A stretch of 64,000 bases of DNA, from the NCBI RefSeq assembly GCF_000002425.4, contig NC_037257.1, forward strand, positions 10,482,282-10,546,281, written 5' to 3'. The notes beneath the pieces were generated by a model that saw nothing but the letters and a program-made list of their open reading frames with translations, did no database searches and was not told the DNA's origin. Below are positions 12,145 through 25,491 of the stretch, piece by piece. Each line of letters starts with the position of its first letter. Within the stretch, counting starts at the first letter, position 1. This DNA is from Physcomitrium patens. Taxonomy: Eukaryota; Streptophyta; Bryopsida; Funariales; Funariaceae. A program made the position numbers and the translations under genes.

Positions 12145-14150
12145 GTAAGTATTAAAAAAATTAAATGTATGTGGTATCTTAAATTATGAATTAGCATTAA
12201 TTAGGCTTTAACAAAAAAATATATAATGTAATGTTTAATAAGAAATATATATAGAATGATATAATATTGAAAAAAAAAAATCTGTTAGACTAGAATTAAT
12301 TGAACTAGACCTCTACTTACAAGTTTGTTGAATAAGTGAGAACCTTTGGCTAACTTAACACTTCTTGAGCTTTTTTCTTGTTCTAAAATTTAATGAGTTT
12401 TATTTTAAAGAATCAATGAAAATTTCATAATTTATAAAATAAATATTTTATAAATAATTTACATAACAATTACATAAACATGTGTATCAAAACAAGACAT
12501 ATAATTGATAGTCTTCAATCCTATAGTAAAAGCCTTTTTAAAAAATTCAAAGATGTTTACTTAGTTTTTATTTTCACTTATAAAAACTTAAGTATTTTTT
12601 TATTTTATTTTAATAATAAAAAATTATATAAATTCTAAAAAAATATTAAAAAAATAAATCATACGTCATTTTCTTTTTAAGTTACTACAATATATCAAAA
12701 TAATATCTAAAATACTACAAGATATTGCTATTGGTATAAATGGTATACAATATTTTTTAAATATTTTAAAAAGCATCTTTATAAAATTGAGGTCTTTAAA
12801 TAATATCCAGAATTTGATCCATTTTAGTAAAACAACATCAATATATTCTTTTTTTATCTACAATACATACATGGCTTTATAACTAGTTTTTACAGATGAT
12901 TAGATAAATAGTGATAAAGTTATAATACAAAGTGATTAGTATTGAGGTTCTATAAATAGAAGAATTCTATGACATTCAAATTAATAAATAATAATTAACA
13001 ATCAATAGAATAGTGTTATTATTCACATTTTTTTTTAATTTTTTTAATTTTTAAAGGTTGAATTTTCTTAGAATACCCACATGCACAGCTTATGTTAGAT
13101 GTACATGATGGTTGAATATTGGCCCCACTTCCTTCCTTCATCTTTTTATTTATTTATTTGTTTATTTGTGTGTGTGTGTGTTGGGGAGGAAGGGGGAGTA
13201 TACTTTCTTTTAGAAATAAATATTAAATTGAAGCTGTAGAAAGAAAGTTGGTTTGTATTTCGTTGTTATTTATTTCCCTTTATATTATTTTCAATTATTG
13301 ATGAAAACTGTACAATGAAATAGATTTTTACAAGAGAAAATAAAATCTGAATTATTCAAGTGATTTTTTTTAGAATTTCAAGTTATGATTTACAAATTTA
13401 GTATAATTTCATATTGAACACAGAAATATTTCATGTCAATTATGTTGTTGTAACAGGAAGGTCCAACCAAAATAGACACAACTATAATAAGAATAAAAAT
13501 AATAAAAAAATATTTTTATTCAATTTAAACTTCTTAATCAATTTCAATAAGACATTAGGTATTATCTTTCTTTGAGAATTTTTTTATCTACAAGTGTTTA
13601 CATTTTTACTACATAATTCAAGGAAGGGAAAATGATAGAAGAATAAGGAGAGATTATCCTAGTATGCTGATTTCTAAATGTGGTAGCAGCATTTTAGCAT
13701 CACGTATTCAATTTTAAGTATCTATGACACATTAATAAGATAAATAATGTAAAAAGATTTTAATTAGAAGTTTTTGATTGATTGATGCAATCAGAAAAAA
13801 AGAAAGCGAACAGGAAGTTATTGGTGGAACACTTCACCACAAATTGAAACTTAATTTACAACACCAAACACCACAAAACCAAAGAAAAACAAAACAAAAT
13901 ATGAAATAAAATAAAAATAATAATTGTATAAATATGCAACAATTAATTGGATTTGTTCTTCATTTATTTCGAACACTGTGGACTGCTAAATAGGAGACTG
14001 TGAGACAACCTTAATTTGATAGTGACGGTAAAAATCTCCCACATTGCGCTCTGTAGATGTATCAACTTTATTTGATAAATAAATATAAAAATAAAAACCT
14101 CATATTTATTAATTTTCCAAGAAAAGCATATCTTAAAGCTACAAAAAGAT
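11401..14150. other. AT-rich block, no gene seen
   Basis: About 2.7 kb of AT-rich DNA with a TA microsatellite (12114-12140) and a short GT repeat (13168-13180). I found no coding similarity. It ends where base composition rises near 14150. Confidence 0.65.
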
Positions 14151-14752
14151 AGTGCTACAAACTGAACCGTGTCTTAACCATGGAGCATCGGAGTGCACGC
14201 AGAATTCAATGTTGATTGACTGGATCCAGACGACACCATCCTGAGCTTTGACTGGTGTCAAAGTGTGCACGCCGTGAAACAGTGCAAATATCGATTCTAA
14301 ATGGTGTGGACTGGTAATCTGACGATGGCTACGGTTTCACTACCCAATAGCACACATTAGCTTTGACTGGTTTCACATTATATTTGCTACCGATTCTTGT
14401 TATAGATTAAAGTGTAATACACATACAGACAATTATTAGACATGTGGGTGCTGGGCTGAACCTAGAAAGAACAAATACCGATGTCATGAAACACAAACGT
14501 AAGTGTCAAGTCAAGAAAATAGGTTGAAAAAGAATGATATAAGAAAGACATATGACACAATATTCATATATTGGATTATAATATGTCCTATCCATTGTCT
14601 TTTCGAAGCCATAAAGTAAATAAGGCAAAAAAGAAAGGAATACCCACGAATGGAAATGTAAGAGTGAAGATGAGGCTGAACAAAGGGCACGGAAACAGCA
14701 GCCCAGATGTGGAATTGTGGTGGAAAACAAGGATTTTGTCCCCTTTGCAAAG

Positions 14753-14932
14753 ATGGAGGAGAGGAGAGAATCACGAACACCACCACCGCCACCGCAAAAC
14801 GAGTTTCTACGGAGAGCGGTGGCCCAATCACTGCCTCAGGGCGGCAAGGCCTCTATTCCTTATCGAAGTAGTTGGAATCAAACAATGCAGGGAATGTTCT
14901 CTAGAAAGATCGGTACATCTCCGAGGTTCTGA
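14753..14932 (+). CDS. Possible small ORF, 59 aa, unrecognised
   Basis: Starts at ATG 14753 and reads MEERRESRTPPPPPQNEF, then a basic, Ser/Gln-containing tail ending GTSPRF at a TGA. It has a five-proline run near residue 10 and no membrane segment or known motif. A longer overlapping frame (14571-14987) has poorer composition. It could be a short exon, an upstream ORF or chance; nothing around it supports a function. Confidence 0.2.
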   Translation: MEERRESRTPPPPPQNEFLRRAVAQSLPQGGKASIPYRSSWNQTMQGMFSRKIGTSPRF

Positions 14933-15960
14933 CGCGTCGTTCCTTGCTTATCTAGACTGTGTCAGCAAATTGTCGCCCGCTGCATAAGCTCCAGGACAGC
15001 GCCAACGGTCTGCAAGACCCCTGCTTCCTCGGGCATTTTGTTTATTCTGAGCGGTAAAAATTCAGGCGTTTTGTCTGCGGTGGTGTGCTGGGGGCGGAGG
15101 TGGGGTTGCAGACCCCACCACAATTATCCCATGGTAATTGGGTGCCTGGTCTCTTGAAGGCTTACGTCGTTCAGGCCCACTGAACCAGTCTGGTCCACCT
15201 GGAGTTCTTTCCTTACTGACATGTGTTGGGACAGTTTGCATTCACCGCAGCCACTTTGACTGATATTTCGTGACAAAGCCTTATAAATTTGTCATTCTAT
15301 GTCGACTGTTAGGTCGTGAACGGAACGAGTAGACATCAACTTGATTTTCAAGGGAAACTACTGGTCTGATGAAATACCCAGCTGTCTCAGTAAGACGAAT
15401 TTGACGACAAAGATTTTACCTTTGTGGAAGAGCTCATGGCTTGGTGTGGGAGATGGGTTTAGGCTGGTGCGAGTGAGGGGCATGAGAATGTGTCCGCAAG
15501 TGAAGCCGGCTTCGTCCGGAGTAACAATCCTAATTACAGTTGGCCAGAATCTGGACACTGCGCTTCGCAGAATTCAGCACGAATGCAGCAGGAATAGAGC
15601 AATGGCGTGGTGATGAAGCCACTCTCACCACCATATTACTGGATGCGGAGATTCGTGAGCTCAGATGGGGCCCAAAGACAACCGACAGATTGATCGTTGG
15701 GCCCCCACTTGACACTGGATATCAAAAGGCAGGCGGCCTTGTATAAGGCCGCTATGTTCGGATTGCGATACGTGTTAGGGGCAAGAGGCGGGTAGGGGCA
15801 GAGATCTTTAGCTTAGTCAATACGTGGTGGCATGCCAAGCTCTGTTCAAGATAGATGACATCCAAGTCCTCGATCTGCGTGCTGCAAATTTCCATTCAGT
15901 TTTACACACCTGTGCACATTCTTCTGGCTTGTCTAGGAAGTTCTAACGAATCTGCCCCCA

Positions 15961-15981
15961 CCCCCCCCCCCCCCCCCCCCC
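15961..15981 (+). repeat. C21 homopolymer
   Basis: Twenty-one consecutive C residues, preceded by a near-continuous CCCCCA, about 325 bases upstream of the HMA-gene start codon. It probably lies in the 5' untranslated region or promoter. Confidence 0.9.
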
Positions 15982-16306
15982 GTTTCCAACCCTTCAAGAG
16001 TGTAGCTTGCAGCATGGTTTGTCAGATGAACGATTCGCACTTCATTCAGTGTGTGGGTGTCTAGCGCGGATTGCTCAACGATCTTCGTAAGTTTGTATCG
16101 GGTTTTGCACGTTGACGTTTAGCTCATCACTTGCCGTCATCTGTGTAATATTTCAAGAGTTGGTGTGTGTTTCGATTCTCCTTGGACTTTGTGTTCCAAT
16201 CTCAGTGGTTGCATCATCGCCGAGGAACTGTGTCTTGTGAGTATAGCGTGTGCTACGTGATCTTAGGAGCTCCAAGTACTGTTCTGTGGGGTAGCAGATA
16301 ATCGGT

Positions 16307-17442
16307 ATGGATCCCTGGGAGAAGCGATTTGAGTTGCCCAGTGTTTCAGAGGTATGTGCGCTTGCGAAGGATTTGCGTCTTCCGCTACTTGGATTTTCAG
16401 TATTCATCAGTTGAGCGATGCAATTTCATTGTTCGATCGTTGCAAGTATTGTTCGGGAAAGGTCCTCTCATTGAGGGCCGCAGTTGGCGTGAATACTGTC
16501 TAGAAGGATTCATTTTTGTGTGTCTGTGGGTCTATCCTGACATTATCATTACATTTTGCGATCAGGTGTTCTATGGGCCGCCTGAACCAACATATTTTGT
16601 CAACACGGATCCTTACCGCCACCAGAGGAGGCCAGTGATGATGCCTGCTCCGGTTTACCGCCCTCGTGAGCTTAGTCCAACTCGCTATCGCACTCGAGCG
16701 CTTGTTGCTCCTTCATCAACGGAGTCTCACATAGTGCCTGCTGTCGCTTTTGAGAGGAACGTGAAGACTCACCCTCAGGTATGTATGCACTGACAACTCT
16801 TTCTGTTGAGGATTCTGAGTAGTGTTTTAATTCGTACAATGGTATTTTATTTTCCTTATGTAGCGATGAATTCAAAGCTGAAGTGAGATTGTATCTGATC
16901 ATGCGTGTCTCTTCTCTCAGGGTCTGGTTCTTCATGTTCCAATGTGCTGTGATAATTGCGTGGAGAAAGTTCGCAAGGCCGTTTCAGACCTTGAAGGAGT
17001 TCGGGACGTTGTATGTGATCAATACCGACAGAAAGTGATCATCTCTGGCGACGTTGACCCCGAAAAGGCTCTTCGCAGGGTTAGGAGGGTGAAGAAGAAA
17101 TCCAGGTACTGGGAGATGGCCACTCAGCCCGTGCAGTACTCTGGAAATCCTGCCACTGGCCAGGTTCACACGAAGTCTCTCGTGAACGCTTACCGTGCTC
17201 CTGGGTACCATGTTTCGGCGTACAATGCTCATTCCTCGGTGTATAATGGCTATTTAAGCCCGCCACGCTACAATTCGTCCTATTTGCGTCGTTACAGTTC
17301 CCCATATATTGACAGTGTGTACAGCTCCGGTTACAAAGAACCTCGCCATGGCTCTTTGTATAACAGACTGGCATACGATGATCTTGAGTATCGTGCTCGG
17401 TTCGACCGCGATACTCCTTACCTTCAAATGAACAACGTGTAA
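16307..17442 (+). CDS. Heavy-metal-associated (HMA) domain protein, 3 exons, 259 aa
   Basis: Exons 16307-16351, 16566-16778 and 16921-17442. All junctions are GT-AG and phase 0, giving 15+71+173 residues. Exon 1 encodes only MDPWEKRFELPSVSE. Exon 2 is Pro/Arg/Tyr-rich (FYGPPEPTYFV...). Exon 3 opens with the HMA fold, residues about 87-150, with the metal-binding MCCDNC motif (MxCxxC, residues 94-99) and ...VRDVVCDQYRQKVIISGDV, the usual beta-alpha-beta-beta pattern. The last 100 residues are Tyr/Ser/Arg-rich and repetitive (NAYRAPGYHVSAYNAHSSVY). There is no CaaX box at the C-terminus (QMNNV), so it resembles plant HPPs rather than prenylated HIPPs. Proteins of this kind bind soft metals such as Cu, Zn or Cd, or act as scaffolds; the partner here is unknown. 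A GTAAGT at 16086 suggests a 5' untranslated intron (inferred). Confidence 0.85.
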
Positions 17443-19847
17443 TGAGAAAGGAATATTGTGTGTTATCTTATGTCGTTCCTCCTCATCACTACAGTTATAC
17501 TTCCTTTGGACGGACTTGGAGTACGATTCTGGTGAGTAGCAAGCTTCTACAGTGGCAGTAACTTGTAAATTACTCATTGAGGTTTGTGGGTGTCGCATCG
17601 AGACTGCGCAGCGAGGCTTACGTTTCAACCTCAGAATGTTTCCATAATGTACACTAAAGGTAACTGGGAGGCTTTTCCCACAGACAAGATCGAATTCCAT
17701 GGTGCAAGCGGCCTCGGCTTTATAAGGGTTTCGTTGTGAATACATGCACGCGGTAGGACTTTTGGTAATGGCACTTGTAGAGAGAATGGCAATATGGTGA
17801 CCTTTGTAGTAACGCAAATTTTGCTTCAAAGCTTTTCTTAGATTAATGCTGGGGACGAAGACCATGGGATATTAAGATTTCTGTTAACTTAAGAGCTTCA
17901 GTGTATCTGAGTTGTTAGCCTGTAGGCTAATGTGATCAAATGGGGAAACTTGTTACGAACATGCTGTGTTAGATTACTTTGGCATGCTGGATACGGTGAT
18001 TTCGGTAAGGGTAACACGCTTTGTGTTCTCTGCAAGTAGTCATACAGGTATACAGAAATGCTGCTGTTTCTGTTTTAGGAAGTGAAACAGCTGTGAAATG
18101 TTTCTAACTACTGTGGTTGCACAGTGAAGTTGGATGAGCTGTACAGCAGGGATTAGCTAGGTTTGGAAGTTCATCCTTAAGATAGAAACTGTATCTTGCA
18201 ATTGCAAAGGATTTATTGAAGTCAATACTACAGATTACAAAACTCGATTCTATTTTTCAAGCATTTGGAATACTCTGCAATAGAGCCTCGGCATGAGACG
18301 ATTGATCCCGGTTAGTGTCAGATTTGTTGTCCCTTCCTGCCACAAAAACTGCATGGATTTTCTGTTCGCATTTACTAAAGCAATGTACTGATTACTAGTC
18401 ATGCAGCTGTGTGTCACTCTTCTCATTGGACATCTTCAGAAACTACTGACCATAATAGAGAGAGTTCAAATGCGAGTTCTGTAAGCTCTTTGCATGTCAT
18501 ATATCAGACGGCCGTGGTGGAATGGGCATACATTTGGTACCTGGTACTGGATGAACGAGGAATTCAAGTGGCTCCTCGCACCAGAACATTTTTATAAATC
18601 CTGAACCCTTAACCCTGTATAATTGCTCATCGATGATTTTGTGTGTCTTTTTTGAAATCCCAAATTCTTAACCCCGCAATCCTCCTACCAATATTTTAGA
18701 CACTGCCAACAATAGGTTTCCTGTCAGTAAATTGTTCACAAATTCTGAGGACAAAGTGCGACACAGCTACGAGAATGACACGCATGGATGACGGACGGTG
18801 AAGTAAAAAGGACAGAGTGGGTGGTGGATACGTGTTCTGCGAAATTTTACATCTTTCAACTCGATTTCAGAATTTAAGATGAATATCCTTGGAAATAAAT
18901 TAAGATGTAAGCTTGTGAAAATGAAGGTTCATAAGTAATATGGCGTGTTGCGCAACAAGGTAGAACTGCACAAGTTAATTGACTGTACTTAAACATTCTG
19001 TTCTATTGTCGGGTTTAGAGTGCACGAGAATTGGGCGTTAAAACTTGCAACCTTGAAAATAAACTCAATCTTTGGCCTCGTCACCCCAGTTCAAAGATTC
19101 ATGCAACACTAAATGGAGTTCTCTATTCTATTTGTTGGTCACTTTCTATCCTGTGGAATACTGGTGATGGTCGTCCTGTACGAAAGATTCATTGTTAGTT
19201 TTCGCACACCACGAATTGCGTTATCTTTTGTAACATGCGGTAGCCACTCCAAATATTAAAAGGCCGTGAATACGGCATTGACTTCGACCTGGACTTAAAA
19301 CTGAAGGATTAGTTCAAGTCAGTAGCTCATTCATTCTCTTTGAACATGTGTAGGCTTTCCAGTTTAAACTGGGTTTGAAGCTTCGTGATAGTTATTACCT
19401 TAACGCTTCACATGTGTCAAAGGGTTCTGCTCTGGTGCACTAAATAACAGAAGAGAACGTGACGAAACTTCACCAGAATTATGGTGGATCGTCCACAAGG
19501 TTTGTAATCTTTCGTTTAACTCAATTCAGCTTCGGTGGCCGGAGGATGGTCAAATTATATGACAATTTTGTGACTAAGGATGATTAAATTATGTGGCCAA
19601 ACTCTGACTACGTCACTCGCCGTCCTCCAGTACACTTTCAAAAGCTCATGATGATTCTGATCTGCTGGTACTTTCAGGACCCCGTATTCTATAGTTTTAT
19701 CAACTTCTCGGCATTATTCAAAAGCTCGGTTCCAAATATTCTTATGCGAAAAAATTGCTCCAGACGCTGCCTCACAGTGGTGAAGTTGAAGTTTGTTAGG
19801 TTCAGCTCGGTCGAACTTCTCACTGTAGTCTCAATTCAAGTCGCTGG
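17443..19847. other. 3' end of the HMA gene, then P450 upstream region
   Basis: About 2.4 kb of intermediate base composition. The 203-codon minus-strand frame at 17254-17865 overlaps the real HMA exon antisense and shows no family resemblance. No further gene, RNA gene or element was recognised. Confidence 0.6.
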
Positions 19848-21773
19848 ATGGGATTTGTGGAGATGACGCAGAATTGGAGACTTTGGCTCCAAGAAGGCTC
19901 GAATGTTTCCGTATATGGGACGGTGTTGTTTGTGATGTTCACAACATCGTGTATCTTACACGTTCTATCGGCGATTGAACGAAGGAAGAAGCTGCCTCCG
20001 GGTCCTTGGCCATGGCCTTTTATCGGCAATTTGGGTGTTGTCCTCCGGAAGACGGGTGCAAGGCACAAGTTTTTACAGGCGCTGGGTGCAAAATACGGAG
20101 GCCTCATGTACCTCGGGTTGGGTATGCCTTGGCACTAAGACTCCTTTCTTGTTCTTTTTCTGCAACCTTCTTCAAAACATGTTCTAGGGCCTGAACTTTC
20201 TACTTATCTGGGACTTGTTTTTGGTTGCTTTCAGGACAAATTCCTTGTCTCGTGGTTTCTTCCGTTGCGGTAGTTGAGTCCATGTTTAAGAGTCACGATG
20301 CAACATTCTCGGACCGGCCTCAGACATACTTCAGGAAAGTTCAATACGGAGATTCTGCCATGAGAAGTCTGTCAAGTGCTGGTTATGGGTCATACTGGCG
20401 CCAAGTACGACGCATGTGCAACACGGAGCTCTTCTCCCCAGGTACCCATGCCTCTCAGGAAGGAGTGAGGAGAGAAGAGATTCAGAACATGCTGGACGTC
20501 CTTGTGCATGAATGCAAGCGAAGGAAACCCATCGACCTCGGGGACTGGCTTTTTGGGGTTTCTACCAACAACATGACTCGAATGCTTATCAACAAAAGGT
20601 GGGGCTATTGATAGTCAATTGCCTTTAATCAAGAGCATCGATTGTGCTCCATGGATACTTCTGAGGTGGATTTGAAGCATGCTTGTTGAATGTGGCAGAT
20701 ACTACGGAACTGGAGCAGAAATTCCGGAAAAAAAGGAAGAATTTCAAGGGATGGTGAAAAGCAGGACGAGAGCAGCAGGGACCTTTGTAATCAGCGACTT
20801 CATTCCATCCTTGACCTTCATTGCAAAGCTACAAGGATTGCCTAAACGGTTTCGTGAGAGTCATGAATCGGCAAAGGCACAAATGGAGAGTGTTCTGGAT
20901 GTGGAGGAGCACAGGAAGAATGCTATTGCAAGGGCTTCAGTGGATATCAAGTCTGAGTATTCGCCAGATTTTGTAGATGTGTTGTTAAAAGCGCCGTTGG
21001 ACGATGGCCAGCCACTTGCAGATTCAGACATCAAGTTTTTGCTCACGGTAAATATCAATTGCAGGACTGAATTCAACAATTAATGATTGATGGAACTCGT
21101 ACTCACGTGGAAGATTTGGTGGATCATGCATTCGCAGGACCTCATGATCGCTGGAACAGAGACGACTGGGATTACAGTGGAATGGGCCATGGTAGAGCTC
21201 ATGCTCCGTCCAGAATTGCGGAAGCAAGCTCAGGAGGAGATTGACGCAGTGGTGGGTGCAGATCCTGAGCGGTTTGTGCAGGAGTCCGACATCCAGAAAC
21301 TGCCATTCCTAGTAGCGATTCTGAAGGAAACCTTCCGTGTTCATCCTGTTGCCCCTCTCAACGTCATGCGATCTTCTTACGAACCTTGTGAGTTTGCTGG
21401 ATACTATTTGCCAGCTCAAACAAGGTTGATAGTGAACCAATATGCGATACATCGGGATCCAAGTGTGTATGAAAACCCAGACAAGTTCGAGCCCAGAAGG
21501 TTCATGGAGAATCCGGAAGTGAACCCCCTCTCTGGTCGCGATTCCTACCAGCTGATTCCATTTGGAGTGGGTCGGCGGATGTGTCCTGCCTCCAATCTGG
21601 CATTCACCATGGCCTTGTTGATGTTGGCCAATCTTCTGCACACTTTTGACTGGTCGTTTCCTGATGGCGTTACTGCAGACAACTTCGATGTGTCGGAGGA
21701 GTTTCTGGGGACTGTGCTCCGCAAAAAGACCCCAACAATTTTGATGGCTAAACCGAGGAGCCATGTGCAATGA
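19848..21773 (+). CDS. Cytochrome P450 monooxygenase, CYP71-clan (A-type), 4 exons, 540 aa
   Basis: Exons 19848-20121, 20235-20598, 20699-21047 and 21138-21773. The introns are short GT-AG introns in phases 1, 2 and 0, and together they give 540 residues, normal for the family. A membrane anchor (about residues 22-42) and basic ERRKK precede the proline hinge PPGPWPWP (50-57). The I-helix has AGTETT (334-339). The K-helix ExxR is ETFR (393-396), the PERF-type motif is PDKFEPRRF, and the haem loop is FGVGRRMCPA with cysteine 478. In the haem loop the usual Gly two residues after the Cys is Ala. These features mark an ER-bound, haem-thiolate, NADPH-P450-reductase-dependent oxygenase. The overall pattern is A-type (CYP71 clan) as in plant secondary and hormone metabolism. 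Family number and substrate cannot be read from the sequence. Confidence 0.93.
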
Positions 21774-22511
21774 CACAAATCTTACAGAGCTTGAACCACG
21801 AGTTCTACACAACCTGAGGGAGCTACACACACTCTGCAGCCAAGGTTCTTCTCCGGAGACCTTTTAAGCTAGATCTTGCTAGAGGTGCCGTGTCCACTTT
21901 TCAATGATGTTAGTATAGATAACAAAAGTATACTTTCGGGAATGAGCTTGAATTTATCCAGTACACATGTATATATGTGTGTATGTGTGTGTATATATGT
22001 AAATATATTTTTACATACAATTTACCTCTTCAACCTCCGTTGCTTGATAGACGTTGGAATGTAATTCTTATCAAGTATTTTATGTACATAGAATGCATGA
22101 CATACGGTGTTCTCTTTACATGTGAATTTTTGAAGTAGGACGAGGGTTCTATGTCGGATTATTGAAGTTTGTGCGTTTAGAGTATATTATTCATGTTTTT
22201 CTATTTGTATTTTCACTGAATTAAGTGTTTCAAACACTGAGTGTGTACAACAATTACTCATGTGATGTTAAACCCTACTTAGTAGTCAAAATTGTTCACT
22301 GGTAGTGAAATTCTTTTCTCCTGTGATGTGATTTCTTAAAACTCCAATTCTTTTTTGTTTTACAATTGCACAAAGTGGATGTGCACAAACAAAAAACTGA
22401 AGTGTTGATAATTTGACTAATTTCATGTAATTGATATTTCATGATATTTTCTCCTGTGAAATTAATTCAAAAAATATCATCACTGACATAATATTTATAC
22501 ACAGCCACACT

Positions 22512-22542
<31 letters not shown>

Positions 22543-23828
22543 GTAAATGAGAATAATAATGTACAAGTAATTTACGATTTTAATTATTAATTTGAAACAA
22601 TTTTGGACACTTCAACAAGCAAAGGGTGAAATTTTATTGCTTTTCTCATATTCTACAATATCACAACCAAATTTTTAGTAAAACTTCTATTGATGGTGCT
22701 CTGATTTAAGTCTGATTGAAGAAATGCTTTGTAATGACTCTTTTTAAGATTTACAAGTCTTGTGAGGAAAGTAGAATTAAAAAATAAAAAATAAAAATTT
22801 CTACAATTTGCTAAAATTGCTAAAATTTTAGGTTAAAAATTTAACTTACTTTTTCACTTCCAATTCATATAGATGAAATAGTCTACTTTATACAAAAATA
22901 AATAAGAATACATTGTTGCTAAAGACATTTTAAAAAATTTGAATTAATTTGGGAAAAAAAAGTTAGTAGTCAAAGCATTACATATATTTTTAAAAAGTGT
23001 TCTTAACCAAAAAATTCAGATAAATTCAGATAATAAATTCAATAATTTAAAATTTATAAGTTACAAGCTTTAGTTTTGGATTTCTAAAGTTGATAATATA
23101 TTTTTCAAAATTTCAATAATCTATCAGAAACTCTTTAAATTTATATGTATGTAAAATTTAGATTTAAATTCTTAATTTTATTTAAATAAAAAATTAAATC
23201 AGATATCCGTTTATTTTATTTTATTTAAGATTATTTTTTATGTTATTTAAATATCATTTAATGCATTAATAATAATATTCTGAGTACTTAGTTTTTAGTT
23301 TTAATGCTAAAACAAATCTGGTTTAATTTCTTGCTAAGTCAAAATAATCAATATATGATTTAAAATTTTAAAAATTTAATAAAAATAAGTTATTAATAAA
23401 ATAATGTTTTGGTATTGGTTTTAAGAAAAAAAATTAATAAATGGTGTTAATAAAATGTACAAATTCTTTATGCAGACACATTGTATGGCATTTTGAAAGT
23501 TTCAATTTTTTTCAAAACTTAATTAAAAAATATGTAGCAAACAATAACAGGTGTACTATACTTTTTATAATATTCTAGAAAAAATGACTTTATTATTAAA
23601 CCAATTACATTTCTTATATAAGTGCTAGTAATTTAAGATTATGCCAATATTTAGAAACAACACAACTTTATAATATCTTATTCAACTAAATAACTTTAAT
23701 GCAGCTAAGTATAATAATTTTATTTAATAAATTAAAAAAGATACACTTTGATGCATATCTTAGGTTCACATTGCTAACATAAAAAAACAAACTATAATTT
23801 AACAAATTTATTATAAATCGTCACTAAT

Positions 23829-23864
<36 letters not shown>

Positions 23865-24130
23865 CATAGACATAATATAAATTTATATTATTATTATTAT
23901 AATTAAACTTTTAATATTTATAGTATCAACATATTATATTTTAAAATTACATATAAATAACCATATATACTTTAATTTAATTATATCATTTTAAATATTT
24001 TATTATTATTTACAATTTTATTTCCCATCAAAATACTAGAATTATATTTAATAGCAATATTAAAAATTAATCCCACTTTGCATTATTTATAAATTTTCTT
24101 CAATTTGTTAATACAAATAAATTATCTATT
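21774..24130. other. P450 3' region passing into AT-rich repeats
   Basis: Untranslated and downstream sequence of the P450 runs to about 22.3 kb. AT-rich DNA without coding similarity follows, with CA/TA microsatellites (22508-22543, 23832-23862). Confidence 0.65.
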
Positions 24131-24139
24131 AAATAATAT

Positions 24140-24640
24140 TATGGACACAATTGTAAATAGACTTGTAACAAGACAACATACACATATATAAAACTTGGAA
24201 GGAATAAAGTAAACTAAAGATGTTGATAAAATTGTTGATAAGTTGTTGATAAGATTGAAGATAGTTTTAACCTTGCATCTATATATACTAGCTAACAATT
24301 AGATTGTGTAGAAGCTTCTTAAGAACTTCAACTCTTGCAACCCAAATGTCCAACTTGTAAGACACTTCCATATTAATTTTCTTGAAAAACGAAATTTCTT
24401 AGAGAAACCACAATAAGCACATCTATAATTTCAAGTTATATCTAAGAAACATTTCTAATGTTTCTTGAGAAATATAGTACTATTTATTTCTATTTACTTC
24501 TACTTGTTTAGGTAGAATTAGGATCCTAGAAAGATTCATATAATTATTTTCTAAATTTGCTAGATAAAACACATAATTTTCTAAATAACTATAATTACAT
24601 TACAAAAATAATTCTTGAAGTTTTTTTTGAGTTGGTACCA
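24140..24640 (-). repeat. Possible lone LTR of the same gypsy family
   Basis: The stretch contains pieces in the same order as the minus-strand LTRs at 32361-38375. These are a TATATATACTA segment, an AGAAGCTTCTTA segment also present in the 1172-1708 LTR, AAATGTCCAACTTGTAAGACAC, and a TATTTACTTCTACTTG stretch near the start. No internal coding region lies beside it. It is heavily diverged, ends are approximate, and it looks old. It could be a lone LTR or a fragment. Confidence 0.4.
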
Positions 24641-25491
24641 AATAAAACCAAATTCAATCTCAAATATATAAATAACTAAGAATTTGCTGAACATGCCAAT
24701 TTGTACAACCTAAAACATCACAAAAAGATTTAAGGACACAATTTCTTTTTTTACAAATTATTATTCATCTTGTTTACTTGACTATAATTGAATCAGACAC
24801 TATCTTTTGCCAACTAATTATTACTAAAAGTATTCCAGTTGCACACCAAAATTCTAAATTAATTTTAGACTAATTCCAAATCCACTAAGAACAATTTCAC
24901 AATAATACTAAAAACAAATGTTAGTATGCATGTTTCTAGTTTTTTAAACAAGATAACATTTATTTTAACAATATTTTTTATTTTTATTTTAAAAAACATC
25001 AGGTTGATTTATTTTTTTTCAAATTGAAAAGATTACATTCCGAGTCATTTGAAATGGGAACTGTCAACATTTAATACAAAAGGTGTCCAACATGTGTTCA
25101 CGAAATCAAGCTTTTGTAACCATTTCCAGGTTGCTGTCATGGTTTAACTGCTGCAGTAGAAGTGAGTTTTAAACCCAGTAATGGACAAGTTACAGTCCGG
25201 ATATTCATTAGCAGGAAAGTTCAGAAATTTAGTAGATTTTAATGCATAAAACCATAAAAAGCTTCGGTCAACAATGTCTTGCATTTCGAAATTGCTGATA
25301 CACTTCGCGAGTGTTGTAAATCAAACCAAGAGAGAATAACCACATATTGTGAAATTGTTTTACAGCTCTGCAATTACTGATCATATTTTGGGAGTCTTTA
25401 CAAATGACTTGTTTGAGTTTTCAAAATTTTAGACGTCACCTAAAACTTGTACTCAGTAGATCAAATATATCTCAAACTTTTGACAAGAAAA
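24641..25491. other. AT-rich DNA and E1 alpha 3' flank
   Basis: AT-rich up to about 25.05 kb, then gene-like composition that is probably the 3' untranslated region of the minus-strand E1 alpha gene. Nothing else recognised. Confidence 0.55.

Larger units (their letters stand above)
14151..16080. other. Upstream region of the HMA gene; no secure gene
   Basis: Base composition is gene-like, but no frame resembles a known family. The best small frame is an ATG-initiated 59-codon reading from 14753 to 14932 (plus), MEERRESRTPPPPPQNEF..., described separately. The rest (14990-15950) is probably promoter and 5' untranslated DNA of the HMA-domain gene. A 21-base C run lies at 15961-15981. Confidence 0.5.

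Noticed and set aside
14030-14110. CTCCCACATTG resembling the plant snRNA upstream element
   Set aside because: One mismatch to the element, no properly spaced TATA box and no U-snRNA sequence downstream.
17254-17865. 203-codon minus-strand frame
   Set aside because: It is antisense to the HMA exon, has no motif, and its codon pattern is explained by the real gene on the other strand.
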